Below are positions 41,263 through 50,159 of a stretch of DNA of 64,000 nt, in pieces. The notes beneath the pieces are model-generated. The model searched no databases. It was not told where the DNA came from and was given only the letters and a program-made list of their open reading frames with translations. The position numbers and the translations under genes are program-made. The stretch's first letter is position 1. Each line of letters begins with the position of its first letter. Source of the stretch: Collinsella sp. (GTDB lineage: Bacteria; Actinomycetota; Coriobacteriia; Coriobacteriales; Coriobacteriaceae); NCBI GenBank assembly GCA_019419545.1, contig DXZT01000050.1, forward strand, positions 50,192 to 114,191, written 5' to 3'.

Positions 41263-43014
41263 ATGGAAACGATCATCAACGTCGACGATGTCTCGTTCTC
41301 CTATGGCACGCAGACCGAGCAGGCGCTCAGCCACATCTCGCTCAGCGTGAACAAGGGAGATTTCATCGGCATCATCGGGCCCTCGGGCGCCGGCAAGTCC
41401 ACGCTTGCCGCCTGCCTGTCGGGTGCCGTGCCCCACCACTACACCGGCACGTTCTTTGGGTCCGTCATGGTTGACGGCCACGACACCTGCGAAGCCTCGC
41501 TCACCGACGTGTCGCAAATCGTCGGCAGCGTGCTGCAGGATATCGACACGCAGATGGTCGCCTCGGTCGTCGAGGACGAGATGCTCTTTGGCCTCGAGAA
41601 CTTTGGCGTTCCCCACGACCAGATCGAGCAGCGCGTGAGCGAAACGCTCGAGACCGTCGGCATCAGCGACCTGCGCGACCGCGAGATCGCCACCCTCTCG
41701 GGCGGACAGAAGCAAAAGGTAGCCATCGCCGCCATCCTCGCCATGCGTCCGCGCGTCTTGGTTCTCGACGAGCCCACCGCGGCACTCGACCCCGCCAGCT
41801 CCACGTTGGTCTTCGAGACGCTGCGTGAGGCAAACCGCACACTTGGAATCACCATCGTCGTCGTTGAGCAAAAGGTCGCCCTGCTCTCGGAGTACTGCAA
41901 CCGCGTGCTCGTGCTCAACCATGGCGAAATCGCGCTGCAGGGCGAACCACACGAGGTCTTCGCGCATACCGACGAGCTCCGTGCCATCGGCGTCGACTGC
42001 CCTCGCGTCACGCGTATCTTCAATAGCCTCGAGGCCGATGGCCTGGTAAGCGGTACCCCTTGCTTGGATGTCGATGAGGCCGAGCGCCTGATTTCGGGCA
42101 TCGTCGACCCCGCACACGCGGCCAGCGAAGCCCAGGCGCCCGCCGGCTCACCGCACGCACCGTCGTTGCGCCCTCATGCCAAGGACGCCGAACCCGTACT
42201 CACCTTCGACCATGTTGAGTTTGCCTATCCCAATGGCGGCGCCGCCGTACACGACCTCAACCTGACGCTCTATCCCGGCGAGCTCGTGGGCATCGTCGGC
42301 CAAAACGGTGCCGGCAAGACCACGCTCACCAAGCTGCTCACAGGCCTGCTCAAGCCCGCCTCGGGCAGCGTGCGCGTCACGGGACTGGATACCGCGGCCG
42401 TTCCCACGAGCCGCATCGCCCGCGAAGTCGCAACCCTCTTCCAAAACCCCGACCGCCAGATCTGCAAGGATACCGTACTCGACGAGGTCGCTTTTGGCCT
42501 GGAGCTTGCCGGCATCGACCGTGCCGAGGCTCTGCGTCGCGCTCGACTCGTTATCGACCGCTTTGGCCTGCCTGCCGATGAGGCACCTTTCTCGCTTTCG
42601 CGCGGCCAGCGACAAATGGTGGCGCTTGCCTCCGTCGTAGTGGTTGAGCCCAAGATCGTCGTGCTCGACGAGCCCACGAGCGGCCTTGATTACCGCGAGT
42701 GCATGACCGTCATGGAAACGGTGCGCACCATGGCCGAGCGCGGCTGCGCCGTTATCATGGTCTGCCACGATATGGAAGTCGTCTCGGATTTTGCCGAGCG
42801 CATTGTGGTAATGGCCGACGGTAGCATCCTCGACCGCGGCCGCACGCACGAGCTATTCTCGAACATCGATCTCATGCAGCGTGCCCATGTTGAGCCGCCC
42901 CAGGTTATTGAACTCTCGCGCCGTCTGGCATCTTCCGTCTCGCCCGCTTTTGCGCAGGTGAGCGAGGTCACCGATGTCGTTCGCATTACCAAGGAGATGG
43001 TCCGCCGTGGTTAA
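41263..43014 (+). CDS. ECF transporter ATPase, fused double ABC domain
   Basis: A 583-residue protein with two complete ABC ATPase domains, equivalent to EcfA1 and EcfA2 joined. Domain 1 has Walker A GPSGAGKST near residue 44, LSGGQKQ near 146 and VLDEPTAALD near 166. Domain 2 (from about 305) has GQNGAGKTT near 346, a modified signature LSRGQRQ near 445 and VLDEPTSGLD near 466. The linker (residues 270-305) is Ala/Pro-rich. It lies between trpP and ecfT in one operon and energises uptake. GAAAGG precedes the ATG. Its stop overlaps the ecfT start by 8 bp. Confidence 0.95.
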   Translation: METIINVDDVSFSYGTQTEQALSHISLSVNKGDFIGIIGPSGAGKSTLAACLSGAVPHHYTGTFFGSVMVDGHDTCEASLTDVSQIVGSVLQDIDTQMVASVVEDEMLFGLENFGVPHDQIEQRVSETLETVGISDLRDREIATLSGGQKQKVAIAAILAMRPRVLVLDEPTAALDPASSTLVFETLREANRTLGITIVVVEQKVALLSEYCNRVLVLNHGEIALQGEPHEVFAHTDELRAIGVDCPRVTRIFNSLEADGLVSGTPCLDVDEAERLISGIVDPAHAASEAQAPAGSPHAPSLRPHAKDAEPVLTFDHVEFAYPNGGAAVHDLNLTLYPGELVGIVGQNGAGKTTLTKLLTGLLKPASGSVRVTGLDTAAVPTSRIAREVATLFQNPDRQICKDTVLDEVAFGLELAGIDRAEALRRARLVIDRFGLPADEAPFSLSRGQRQMVALASVVVVEPKIVVLDEPTSGLDYRECMTVMETVRTMAERGCAVIMVCHDMEVVSDFAERIVVMADGSILDRGRTHELFSNIDLMQRAHVEPPQVIELSRRLASSVSPAFAQVSEVTDVVRITKEMVRRG

Positions 43015-43753
43015 CGTCATCGACTACATGCCAGGCGATACGCTGCTGCATCGCCTGAACCCCGTCGTCAAATTGGGCCTCGCCGCCGCCATCATCGTCG
43101 GCATCTTCTTGTCCGACACCTACGTGGCGCTGCTGGGCTTTTTGGTGCTCACCCTTGCGCTGGGTGCCTATGCCGGCGTCGTCGACCGTCTGTTCTCGCT
43201 GCTCAAGTTGCTGATTCCGCTCGCGCTTATCATGCTGGTGCTCCAGCTTGCCTTTATGCGCGATGGCAACGTTGTGTGGGGCTTTATCACCGACACGGGC
43301 CTCATCACAGGATCGAAGGCCTGTCTGCGCCTGCTGGGTGTGGCGTTACCGCTCATCCTCATGCTCATGGTGACCAAGCTCAACGACCTTGCCAACGCCT
43401 GCGTCGAGGTGCTGCACGTACCGTATCGCTATGCCTTCACCTTTACCACGGCGCTGCGCTTTGTGCCGGTGTTTGGTCAGGAGATGAACGCCATCATGGA
43501 AGCGCAGACCGCGCGCGGCGTCGAGTACGACACCAAGAACCCTATCAAGAAGCTTAAGCTCATGCTGCCACTGTGTGTGCCGCTGCTCATCTCGAGCGTG
43601 GGCAAGACCGATGCCACGGCCTTGGCGGCAGAACAGCGCGGCTTCTATCTGCGCACGCGCGCCAGCTCGTACAAGCGCTACCCCATCAAGGGCCTGGACA
43701 TCGCCGTACTCATCGTCAGCATCGCCCTCATCGCCATCGGCTTCCTGTTCTAG
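43007..43753 (+). CDS. ECF transporter transmembrane component EcfT
   Basis: A 248-residue integral membrane protein with about five or six helices. EcfT signatures are present: the two cytoplasmic coupling helices carry Ala-Arg-Gly-type motifs, here AQTARGVEYD near residue 170 and AAEQRGFYLRT near 212. It links the S-component to the ATPases. The start is a GTG inside the end of the ATPase gene, with AAGGAG 10 bp upstream; the 8 bp overlap implies translational coupling. A bidirectional terminator follows. Confidence 0.93.
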   Translation: MVNVIDYMPGDTLLHRLNPVVKLGLAAAIIVGIFLSDTYVALLGFLVLTLALGAYAGVVDRLFSLLKLLIPLALIMLVLQLAFMRDGNVVWGFITDTGLITGSKACLRLLGVALPLILMLMVTKLNDLANACVEVLHVPYRYAFTFTTALRFVPVFGQEMNAIMEAQTARGVEYDTKNPIKKLKLMLPLCVPLLISSVGKTDATALAAEQRGFYLRTRASSYKRYPIKGLDIAVLIVSIALIAIGFLF

Positions 43754-43782
43754 TTCGCCACCGACAGCAACCGCCCAACGCA

Positions 43783-43819
43783 AAAGGCCTCGGCTCGCAC
43801 CAAACGAGCCGAGGCCTTT
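43783..43819. terminator. Bidirectional terminator between ecfT and the racemase gene
   Basis: A 15 bp perfect stem, AAAGGCCTCGGCTCG / CGAGCCGAGGCCTTT, flanked by A and T runs, between convergent genes. Confidence 0.92.
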
Positions 43820-43831
43820 ATTGTTTCACCA

Positions 43832-43866
43832 GATAAAACCTACCAAAATTAACCTGTCCCTTTTTG
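43832..43866 (-). repeat. REP-like element with GGGACAGGTTA core
   Basis: On the minus strand AAAGGGACAGGTTAATTTTGG resembles the cores of the repeats at 57786 and 59013 (GGGGACAGGTTGCTTTG). It lies just before the racemase stop in the convergent gap. Confidence 0.5.
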
Positions 43867-43878
43867 ACGGGTCGGAAG

Positions 43879-44625
43879 CTAGAGGCGGTAGGGGACGCCG
43901 CTGCGGATGATGGATTCGCGCACCAGGACATCCATAGCATCGAGGGTGATCTCGGGCATCTCTCGATACTTCTGCAGCACCGATAGCTCGGTGCAGGCCA
44001 GAATGACACGGTCGCAGCCGCTACGGGCGAACTCCCACATCACGCGGTCGAACTTATCCATATCGGGCTCACGTCCGGCTTTCACATCATCGTAGATAAG
44101 CGACATCACATCGTTCTGACGTTTCTCGCTGGGATAGACAACCTCAACACCCGCAGCCTCGCATTCGCAGCCGTAGACGCCCGCGCCCACGGTTCCGTCG
44201 GTGCCCATGATGCCAATCTTGTGCACCGGCTCGGCCGGCATACTCAGGTTGGGGTCGAACTCGCACTCCCCCATCACCGCACCCGCAAGGGCATAGCGCA
44301 CCGACTCACGCGGCATGTGGATAATCGGCACCTTCGTAAACGACTGGATCTGGTCGTAGAAGTAGTGCGACGTGTTGCAGGGAATGGCAATGTGTGCACA
44401 GCCCAGCGACTCGAGTGCCTGGGCACACTCTTTCATGGTCGCCAGCAGCTTGGCATGCTCGCCGGTCTTAATGGCAAGCGTGCGGTCGGGCATGGTCGAC
44501 TTGGAGAGCACCACCATGTCGATATGTTCCTGATCGCAGGCAGCAGCCGTATGGCGCACCACCTGGTCGTAGTAATACGACGTGGCCTCGGCGCCCATGC
44601 CGCCGATAACTCCCAGCTTTTCCAT
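43879..44625 (-). CDS. Aspartate/glutamate racemase family protein
   Basis: A 248-residue cofactor-independent amino acid racemase. The two catalytic cysteines are in IPCNTSHY near residue 82 and LACTELS near 192, and the N-terminal GVIGGMGAEATSYYYDQVV matches aspartate racemases. AAGGAGG precedes the ATG at 44625. It is encoded 84 bp downstream of an ATP-grasp ligase gene on the same strand. The pairing suggests production of D-aspartate for ligation, as in D-Asp crossbridge synthesis, although racemases of this family also act on glutamate. Confidence 0.9.
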   Translation of the reverse strand: MEKLGVIGGMGAEATSYYYDQVVRHTAAACDQEHIDMVVLSKSTMPDRTLAIKTGEHAKLLATMKECAQALESLGCAHIAIPCNTSHYFYDQIQSFTKVPIIHMPRESVRYALAGAVMGECEFDPNLSMPAEPVHKIGIMGTDGTVGAGVYGCECEAAGVEVVYPSEKRQNDVMSLIYDDVKAGREPDMDKFDRVMWEFARSGCDRVILACTELSVLQKYREMPEITLDAMDVLVRESIIRSGVPYRL

Positions 44626-44709
44626 CGCCGCCTCCTTGGTGACGCTTGCGCAATTGCGCGTATCATACCCGCGCCCGCCCGATGTAAACCGGACGGGCGC
44701 CGCACTCAT

Positions 44710-45966
44710 CTACTTGTAATACGTCTTGAACAGCTTAAAGTGGCGCAGCTTGGTGTGCCACATGCGCAGCCAGCGGTTAAAGACAAAGTCGCCCTTCATA
44801 AACGAAGGGTCGGCGCCCTTGCCTTCCTTGTCCAGACGATGCACCTTAGCGCGCAGCTCGGGATCCTTGACGTACTTGTCGACGACGCCCATGGGAACGA
44901 CCATCCACAGCGCCTCGTCCTGCGCCGTCACAAACTCCGGCTCAAACGGGCGGTTGAACACATACTCGTCCACCACATACTTGGCAACGTTAAAGCCGCT
45001 GTTAGTGACGTAGTAGTTGCTGCGACCTTGGCGCGTGTTGAAATCGAAGAACTTAAACGAGCCGTCGCGCTCGTCGTACTTAACGTCAAAGTTGGAATAG
45101 CCCACAAAGTGAAGGTCCTCGAGCAACTTGCGCACGCCGCCCATGAGCTCGTCATTGGGCTCGGTGATGATACAGGCGTGGTTGCCGACACCGTGAGGCT
45201 GATGCTCCTCGAGCAGCACGTGACCCAGGCACATCATGCGCACCTTGCCGTTGCGGTCGGAATAACTGGTGAGCACGCGCATGTACTCGTCATTGCCGGG
45301 CACGCGATCCTGCAAGATCAGGTCGTCGGTGTAGCCGCTGGCATACGAGTCGCGAATGACCTGTTCCAGCTCGGCACGGTCGGCAATCTCATAGGCCTTT
45401 TTCTGGCCCTCGAACTCGCGCTGCCACCACATGATGCCGTCAGAAGGCTTCAGAATCATCGGGTAGGGAAAATCGATCTGGTCGAGCACTTCGGCAGGCG
45501 CCTCGCCTTGGGCGTTCAGCATCGCCATGGTGAAGGTAAAGGTATGCGGATAGGGCACGCCATGCTTCTCGCACAGCTCGTAGAAGATCTCCTTCTTCTG
45601 ACACTGCTCAAGCATGCTATAGGGAGCGTAAGGCGCGACGATGTTATCCGCCAACTCATGGGCATCCTTGGCCTGAGCCACGAGGGCAACATAGTTATCG
45701 CCACAGCCCACAAGGACAATCGTCTTATCGGCATGCGCTTGGGCAATGCCGTTGACGGTCCTGAGCATCACGGACATGGTATCGATATCCACGTTGGGCG
45801 TGTAGTCGATAATCTGGCTGCGGTACGCGGGACCCGTCTGATACTTGCCAAAGACCAGACTCTTGACCTGGTACTCCTCATAGAAGGCGCGCGCCACCGA
45901 ATAGGCGTTGATGTCGCCACCGAGCAGCACGGGAATGAACTCGCGCTCTGTAAACTGCAATGCCAT
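44710..45966 (-). CDS. ATP-grasp ligase, candidate D-aspartate ligase
   Basis: A 418-residue ATP-grasp protein. The N-terminal domain begins EFIPVLLGGDINAYSVARAF, the ATP-binding lysine is in YPMILKPSDGIMWW near residue 168, and the metal-binding end is FKFFDFNTRQGRSNYY near 315. It resembles carboxylate-amine ligases, including D-aspartate ligases (Asl) that add D-Asp to the side chain of the peptidoglycan precursor. The aspartate racemase encoded next to it supports that role. The substrate is inferred only from context. The ATG is ATGGCA at 45966. Confidence 0.75.
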   Translation of the reverse strand: MALQFTEREFIPVLLGGDINAYSVARAFYEEYQVKSLVFGKYQTGPAYRSQIIDYTPNVDIDTMSVMLRTVNGIAQAHADKTIVLVGCGDNYVALVAQAKDAHELADNIVAPYAPYSMLEQCQKKEIFYELCEKHGVPYPHTFTFTMAMLNAQGEAPAEVLDQIDFPYPMILKPSDGIMWWQREFEGQKKAYEIADRAELEQVIRDSYASGYTDDLILQDRVPGNDEYMRVLTSYSDRNGKVRMMCLGHVLLEEHQPHGVGNHACIITEPNDELMGGVRKLLEDLHFVGYSNFDVKYDERDGSFKFFDFNTRQGRSNYYVTNSGFNVAKYVVDEYVFNRPFEPEFVTAQDEALWMVVPMGVVDKYVKDPELRAKVHRLDKEGKGADPSFMKGDFVFNRWLRMWHTKLRHFKLFKTYYK

Positions 45967-46188
45967 GGAAACTTCCTATCATGAACTGCCCACACAACGG
46001 GCGGTCTTTGCGCAACTGATTTATTCTAGCGTGCCAAACCGCCGGCGCCCAAAGCTCCACCGTATCTATGGCAATCGACGCAATCGTCCAGCACGAAGAC
46101 GGCGCTCACCGTTGTATGACAATGGGCAATGAACCTACCATTGTTGTAGGATTCAGCGTATTGACATCCTCAAACGAAAGGCGCGCAC

Positions 46189-46821
46189 GTGCCCCAAGAC
46201 CATCCGACCGATAACCCCATCCTCAATGCCGCGAAACGCGAGCTGGCGGAACGCGCACAAACGGCCGTTCCCCTACGCACGGCAAACGATGCCTACGACA
46301 GGCCCGCCCGCATCGTCTCAATCAACACGTCGGCGCACAAGGGCACACGCAAGTCGCCCGTCGCCGATGGACACGACACCGTTATAGAACAATTTGGCCT
46401 CGCCTCCGACGCACACGCCGGGCATTGGCACCGTCAGGTTTCCTTTTTGGCCGCAGAGTCCATCCAGACGGCGCAGGCCCGCGGGCTCGATGTGCGCAAG
46501 GGTGACTTTGGGGAGAATTTCACCACGCAAGGCATCAATCTACTCTCGCTCCCCATGGGCACGCAGCTCAAGCTTGGCAGCGAGGTGCTTGTCGAAATCA
46601 GCCAAATCGGCAAGGTCTGCCACACACGCTGTGCCATCTACTATCTCGCCGGCGACTGCATCTTTCCCCACGAGGGCGTTTTTGGCGTGGTGCTAAAGGG
46701 CGGAGAGGTCCATATCGGCGACGACATCCAGGTGGTCAAGCTCGGCGACGGCACCTGCTCGTTCACCCCTGCCGAGGCCCTCGAAGAGATTGAGCGGGCT
46801 CGTCAGGAGGGCACGCTGTAG
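46189..46821 (+). CDS. MOSC domain-containing protein
   Basis: A 210-residue protein with a MOSC beta-barrel domain, typical of molybdenum-cofactor sulfurase C-termini and YiiM-like enzymes. Features include GLASDAHAGHWHRQVSFLAAES near residue 68, FGENFTTQGINL near 104 and the conserved cysteines in KVCHTRCAIYYLAGDC near 142. It may modify molybdenum cofactor or detoxify hydroxylated bases; no Moco genes are nearby. The GTG start is preceded by GAAAGG. Confidence 0.88.
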   Translation: MPQDHPTDNPILNAAKRELAERAQTAVPLRTANDAYDRPARIVSINTSAHKGTRKSPVADGHDTVIEQFGLASDAHAGHWHRQVSFLAAESIQTAQARGLDVRKGDFGENFTTQGINLLSLPMGTQLKLGSEVLVEISQIGKVCHTRCAIYYLAGDCIFPHEGVFGVVLKGGEVHIGDDIQVVKLGDGTCSFTPAEALEEIERARQEGTL

Positions 46822-46889
46822 TTGTAAAACCCCACGTTGAGATAGCTTTTACAGCCCAAAACACCTCTCAAATAGGGCTCCGTAACGTT

Positions 46890-46993
46890 AAAGTTGAACT
46901 CTATGGTTTCTCAACAATTCATCATAACTGCAGGTCAAAGCCAAAGCCTCAAGTTCAACTTGACCCTTTGGAACCTTTAAGGTTCAAGTTGAG
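46890..46993 (+). promoter_or_regulatory. Repeated AAGTTGAA-type motifs upstream of the wall hydrolase
   Basis: AAGTTGAACT (near 46890), AAGTTCAACTTGA (near 46951) and TTCAAGTTGAGG (near 46983) are versions of one short motif in alternating orientation. TCAACTTGA and TTCAAGTTGA also form the arms of a hairpin enclosing GAACCtttaaGGTTC. They may be operators of the wall hydrolase gene or a terminator. Confidence 0.5.
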
Positions 46994-47055
46994 GTCGAAA
47001 GCAGTAGTAGAATACCGTTCGAACCATAACCCACGATTGATTGCAGAGGGACTGG

Positions 47056-48189
47056 ATGCAGCATTCGAATCATCGCGCCGCAGCGCTCATTGCGTCGAAG
47101 CCGGCTCGTATCATCACGAGCGCCGCGCTCGCCGTTGCGCTGACGGCCACGCCGATGCTCTCCCCCGTTGCGGCGTATGCCGCCTCTCAGGCAACGCAGG
47201 ACCAGCTTTCCGCAGCCCAGCAGAAGATCGAAGCCGCCACGAGCGCCTACAACGACGCCCGCACCAAACTCGATGACCTGCAAAAGCAGATTGACTCCAA
47301 TGAGGCAAGCATCGAGGAAATCGAGGCTAAGCTTCCCGAGCAGCAGGCCAAGGCAAGCTCCGCCATGCGCGATCTGTACAAGTATCAGAAGGGCACCAAC
47401 CCCATCGTGAGCTTCCTGGTCAACGCGCAGAGCCTGGGTGAGTTCATCACGACCTGCAAATACACCAACCAGATCACGAGCTCGAGCGTCGACGAGATCG
47501 AACAGCTCAATAACATGCAAACCGAACTCGAGCAGAACAAGGCTGAGCTCCAGCAGGCCAAGTCTCAGCTTGAGGCAGAGCAGAAAAACGCCGAGGATGC
47601 GTTGGCTCAGGCCCAGCAGCTCCGCAGCGAGGCGCAGGCAAAAGCCGAGCAGGAAAATGCCGCCGAGCTTGCCAAGCTTGAGGCCGATGAGGCCGCTGCC
47701 GCCGAGAAGATCTCGGGCGAGGGCGTAAGCGGCAACAATTCCAGCAGCCAGGCCACCAACACCAACACCACCATCGACACCACGGTGAACAACGCCAATA
47801 CCGGTAGCTCCGATTACGATTCGTTCATTAATGAGTGGACGAGCCGCATCGACAATTATCTCGCCGGCTCCCCCATGGCAGGCCAGGGCTATAACTTTGC
47901 CGTCGCCGCTTGGAATACCGGTGTCGACCCCCGTTGGTCCCCCGCCATCGCCTGCATCGAGAGCACCAAGGGTGCTTATTGCGCCAATTCTTACAACGCC
48001 TGGGGCTGGAGTGCCCGTGGCGGCGGTTGGCGCAGCTTTGGCAGCTGGAGCGAGGGCATCTCCGCTCACGTTGCCTATCTGGGCGCCAACTACGGCTCCA
48101 CCCTTACCCCGGCAGCGGCCAAAAAGTACTGCCCGCCCACGTGGCAGGACTGGTACAACAAAGTCGCCGCTCAGATGAACCGCATCTAG
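47056..48189 (+). CDS. Secreted coiled-coil protein with C-terminal lysozyme-like hydrolase domain
   Basis: A 377-residue secreted protein. A signal peptide ends near VAAYAAS. Residues about 45-230 form a long coiled coil rich in Gln, Glu and Ala, of the type that controls peptidoglycan hydrolases (SagB/PcsB-like). A Ser/Asn/Thr linker leads to a C-terminal domain of about 120 residues (from YDSFINEW) with CIESTKG and YNAWGWSA, resembling lysozyme/glucosaminidase folds. It probably cleaves cell wall glycan during division. GAGGG precedes the ATG at 47056. A CHAP domain is absent. Confidence 0.85.
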   Translation: MQHSNHRAAALIASKPARIITSAALAVALTATPMLSPVAAYAASQATQDQLSAAQQKIEAATSAYNDARTKLDDLQKQIDSNEASIEEIEAKLPEQQAKASSAMRDLYKYQKGTNPIVSFLVNAQSLGEFITTCKYTNQITSSSVDEIEQLNNMQTELEQNKAELQQAKSQLEAEQKNAEDALAQAQQLRSEAQAKAEQENAAELAKLEADEAAAAEKISGEGVSGNNSSSQATNTNTTIDTTVNNANTGSSDYDSFINEWTSRIDNYLAGSPMAGQGYNFAVAAWNTGVDPRWSPAIACIESTKGAYCANSYNAWGWSARGGGWRSFGSWSEGISAHVAYLGANYGSTLTPAAAKKYCPPTWQDWYNKVAAQMNRI

Positions 48190-48200
48190 GTGCAACTGCA

Positions 48201-48227
48201 AAGGGCCCCAATGGGGCCCTTTTCTTT
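48201..48227. terminator. Terminator between the wall hydrolase and protein kinase genes
   Basis: AAGGGCCCC pairs with GGGGCCCTT, with TTCTTTT following on the plus strand. It lies between convergent genes. Confidence 0.85.
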
Positions 48228-49606
48228 TAGGTAGCGGAGGTATCGACGACGCCGGTCGCATTGGCAACCGCGACTATGACGATCATGCATAGGAGCAGCA
48301 CACCCAATGCCTTGAGCCAAAGTTTCGCGAGTTTCTTGCCGCGATAGCTGTCGAGCAGTGCGAATCGCCGACGAAGACGGCGCTTATCGAGCAGCGCAAA
48401 ATGCATAAGCACCATAAGGCCATCGACAAAGAAAAAATACTCGATTATGAGAAACCACGTCGGGTAGCTTTGGTTTGCTCCCGTGGGGTGAAAGACGGCA
48501 AAGTGACTTCCGGCAAAGAACACAAGTAGGGAGAAGCAGACAAGCGTATTCCAAATGCGCCCCAGAGACTCCGGAACGCGAGAGAGCGGACCGCATGCAG
48601 CGGAGGCGGCAGGCCTAGGAAGCCCTGCGGGGTTCTGGAGCCCTTGGAGCGTCAACACCGTCTCCGAGGCCGGAGTACGGACAGGCGCAGGTGTAGAAGG
48701 CCGCACGGGGCGGCTCAGATCGTATGCCGAGCGCGTCGCCCGTCCCAACGCTTCCGCACTCGCAAAACGCTTGGCCGGGTCGAGCGCCATCGACATGCAG
48801 ACGGCATCGGCAAGTGGAGTGGGAATGCCACGCGCCTCGCATTGCTCGCGCATGTCGAGCCCTGGTTTAGGGTCGACTCCCGTCAAGCAGAAGAACAACA
48901 GGGCGCCAAGTGCGTAGACGTCGCTGCGCACACTCGTCTGCCCAAACCCATACTGCTCGGGCGGCGCATAGGGTCGCGTGCCAAACTTGACGGTGTCGGC
49001 ATCGGCGCCATCGCGCCATACGCGCGCGATCCCCAAGTCGATAATCACCAGCGACGAAAACGTCAGGCCCTCATCGAGCGTACAGTTCGCACCCGTCACG
49101 ATGATATTCGACGGTTTGAGGTCGCGATGGATCACCGGCGCCGACGTCTCCCCCGCCATTGCAAAACCGGCGTGGAGCTCGCCCACGGCATCGCATAGGG
49201 CAGGATACAATTCACGCGCATAATCGGGGGTGGCTCCCAGACGGTCCACCAGCACCCCGAGCGTCTCCCCTTCGATGTATTCCATAACCACGTTGAGCTC
49301 GTCGCCCACACGACGACAATCGACGATTCTGGGCAGGTGCTCAAAACGCCTGCCTGCCCGCTGGGCGGCAAACAGACGCTCGTATGCCCCGCCGATTTGA
49401 GCCGAAGCATCGATGCGTTTACGGACAAAGGGGCCGAGCGAACCACCGCCGGTTCCTTCAAAGTACACGAGCTCGGTTGTTTCAACGGACGAGCGCTTAA
49501 GTACACGCTCCACGCGATAGCTGTCGTCGCGATCGAGCGACGCCAGATGTTCGGCAAGCGCTGCGGTCAGCTCGTCATCGGAATATGTTGTGGTCTGAGT
49601 ATCCAT
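48227..49606 (-). CDS. Membrane-associated Ser/Thr protein kinase
   Basis: A 459-residue protein. The kinase domain (about residues 30-275) has the catalytic loop HRDLKPSNII near 168, DLGIAR in place of the usual DFG near 197 and the activation segment end GTRPYAPPEQYGFGQTSVRSDVYALG near 220. The usual glycine-rich loop is degenerate (YFEGTGGGSLG). The C-terminal part has three membrane segments, one near 365, one near 392 and the last at the C-terminus. It lacks PASTA domains. It is transcribed after a small HTH gene. It could act in envelope or stress signalling; its targets are unknown. Confidence 0.88.
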   Translation of the reverse strand: MDTQTTTYSDDELTAALAEHLASLDRDDSYRVERVLKRSSVETTELVYFEGTGGGSLGPFVRKRIDASAQIGGAYERLFAAQRAGRRFEHLPRIVDCRRVGDELNVVMEYIEGETLGVLVDRLGATPDYARELYPALCDAVGELHAGFAMAGETSAPVIHRDLKPSNIIVTGANCTLDEGLTFSSLVIIDLGIARVWRDGADADTVKFGTRPYAPPEQYGFGQTSVRSDVYALGALLFFCLTGVDPKPGLDMREQCEARGIPTPLADAVCMSMALDPAKRFASAEALGRATRSAYDLSRPVRPSTPAPVRTPASETVLTLQGLQNPAGLPRPAASAACGPLSRVPESLGRIWNTLVCFSLLVFFAGSHFAVFHPTGANQSYPTWFLIIEYFFFVDGLMVLMHFALLDKRRLRRRFALLDSYRGKKLAKLWLKALGVLLLCMIVIVAVANATGVVDTSAT

Positions 49607-49704
49607 AGCCTCCATCATAGCGCAGGGCGCAGACACCCCATGGCATCCGCGCCCCGTTCGCTTGCATCGTTGTTCGGCAGCTCCGCCGGCTCAGATATCA
49701 GCCG

Positions 49705-50127
49705 CTAACTCACCGTCTCCTCGCCAAAGCGATACAGCTCCTCGTTGACCTTTTGGAGGCTGCACCCGCGATCGATGCAAAAGATGATAATCGCATCACG
49801 GCGATCCTTGCAGTTGAGGACGCTTACCCCGGCAGCCGTCAGTGCACGGTTGGCCTCTTTGAGCGTCAGCGCCATCGCAAAGGCAATCTGCAGCACCTTA
49901 TTGCGACTCGGGTGACGCGCACCGGTAAAGATCTGATAGCCAAAGGTCTCATTGAGATCGGCCATACGAACCACGCGCGAGCGCTCCAAGCCCTTTTCCT
50001 GCAGCAGCTGCTTCAGGTAGTCCGAAAGCGACGGGGCGGCAAAGTCGTGCTCCCTGATATAGCCATCGATGTTCGGCGCATCGAGAAGCTCATTGAGCAG
50101 CTCCTCGGTCAGCTTTTTATCGGGCAT
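49705..50127 (-). CDS. HTH protein encoded with the kinase
   Basis: A 140-residue protein. Residues 30-95 look like a Cro/C1-type helix-turn-helix (LSDYLKQLLQEKGLERSRVVRMADL, then PSRNKVLQIAFAMALTLKEANRAL). The C-terminal stretch IIFCIDRGCSLQKVNEELYRFGEE is an additional helical region. It lies 98 bp upstream of the kinase gene on the same strand, a common pairing in gut Actinobacteria and Firmicutes. A likely role is to receive or relay the kinase signal at DNA, but this is inference from position. Confidence 0.75.
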   Translation of the reverse strand: MPDKKLTEELLNELLDAPNIDGYIREHDFAAPSLSDYLKQLLQEKGLERSRVVRMADLNETFGYQIFTGARHPSRNKVLQIAFAMALTLKEANRALTAAGVSVLNCKDRRDAIIIFCIDRGCSLQKVNEELYRFGEETVS

Positions 50128-50159
50128 ACGACTTCACCTCCCCCAGTGCATGCAACATG

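Noticed and set aside
44221..45984. 587-codon plus-strand open frame opposite the racemase/ATP-grasp operon
   Set aside because: The composition is rich in His, Val and Leu with no motifs; the minus-strand genes have catalytic motifs and good start sites.
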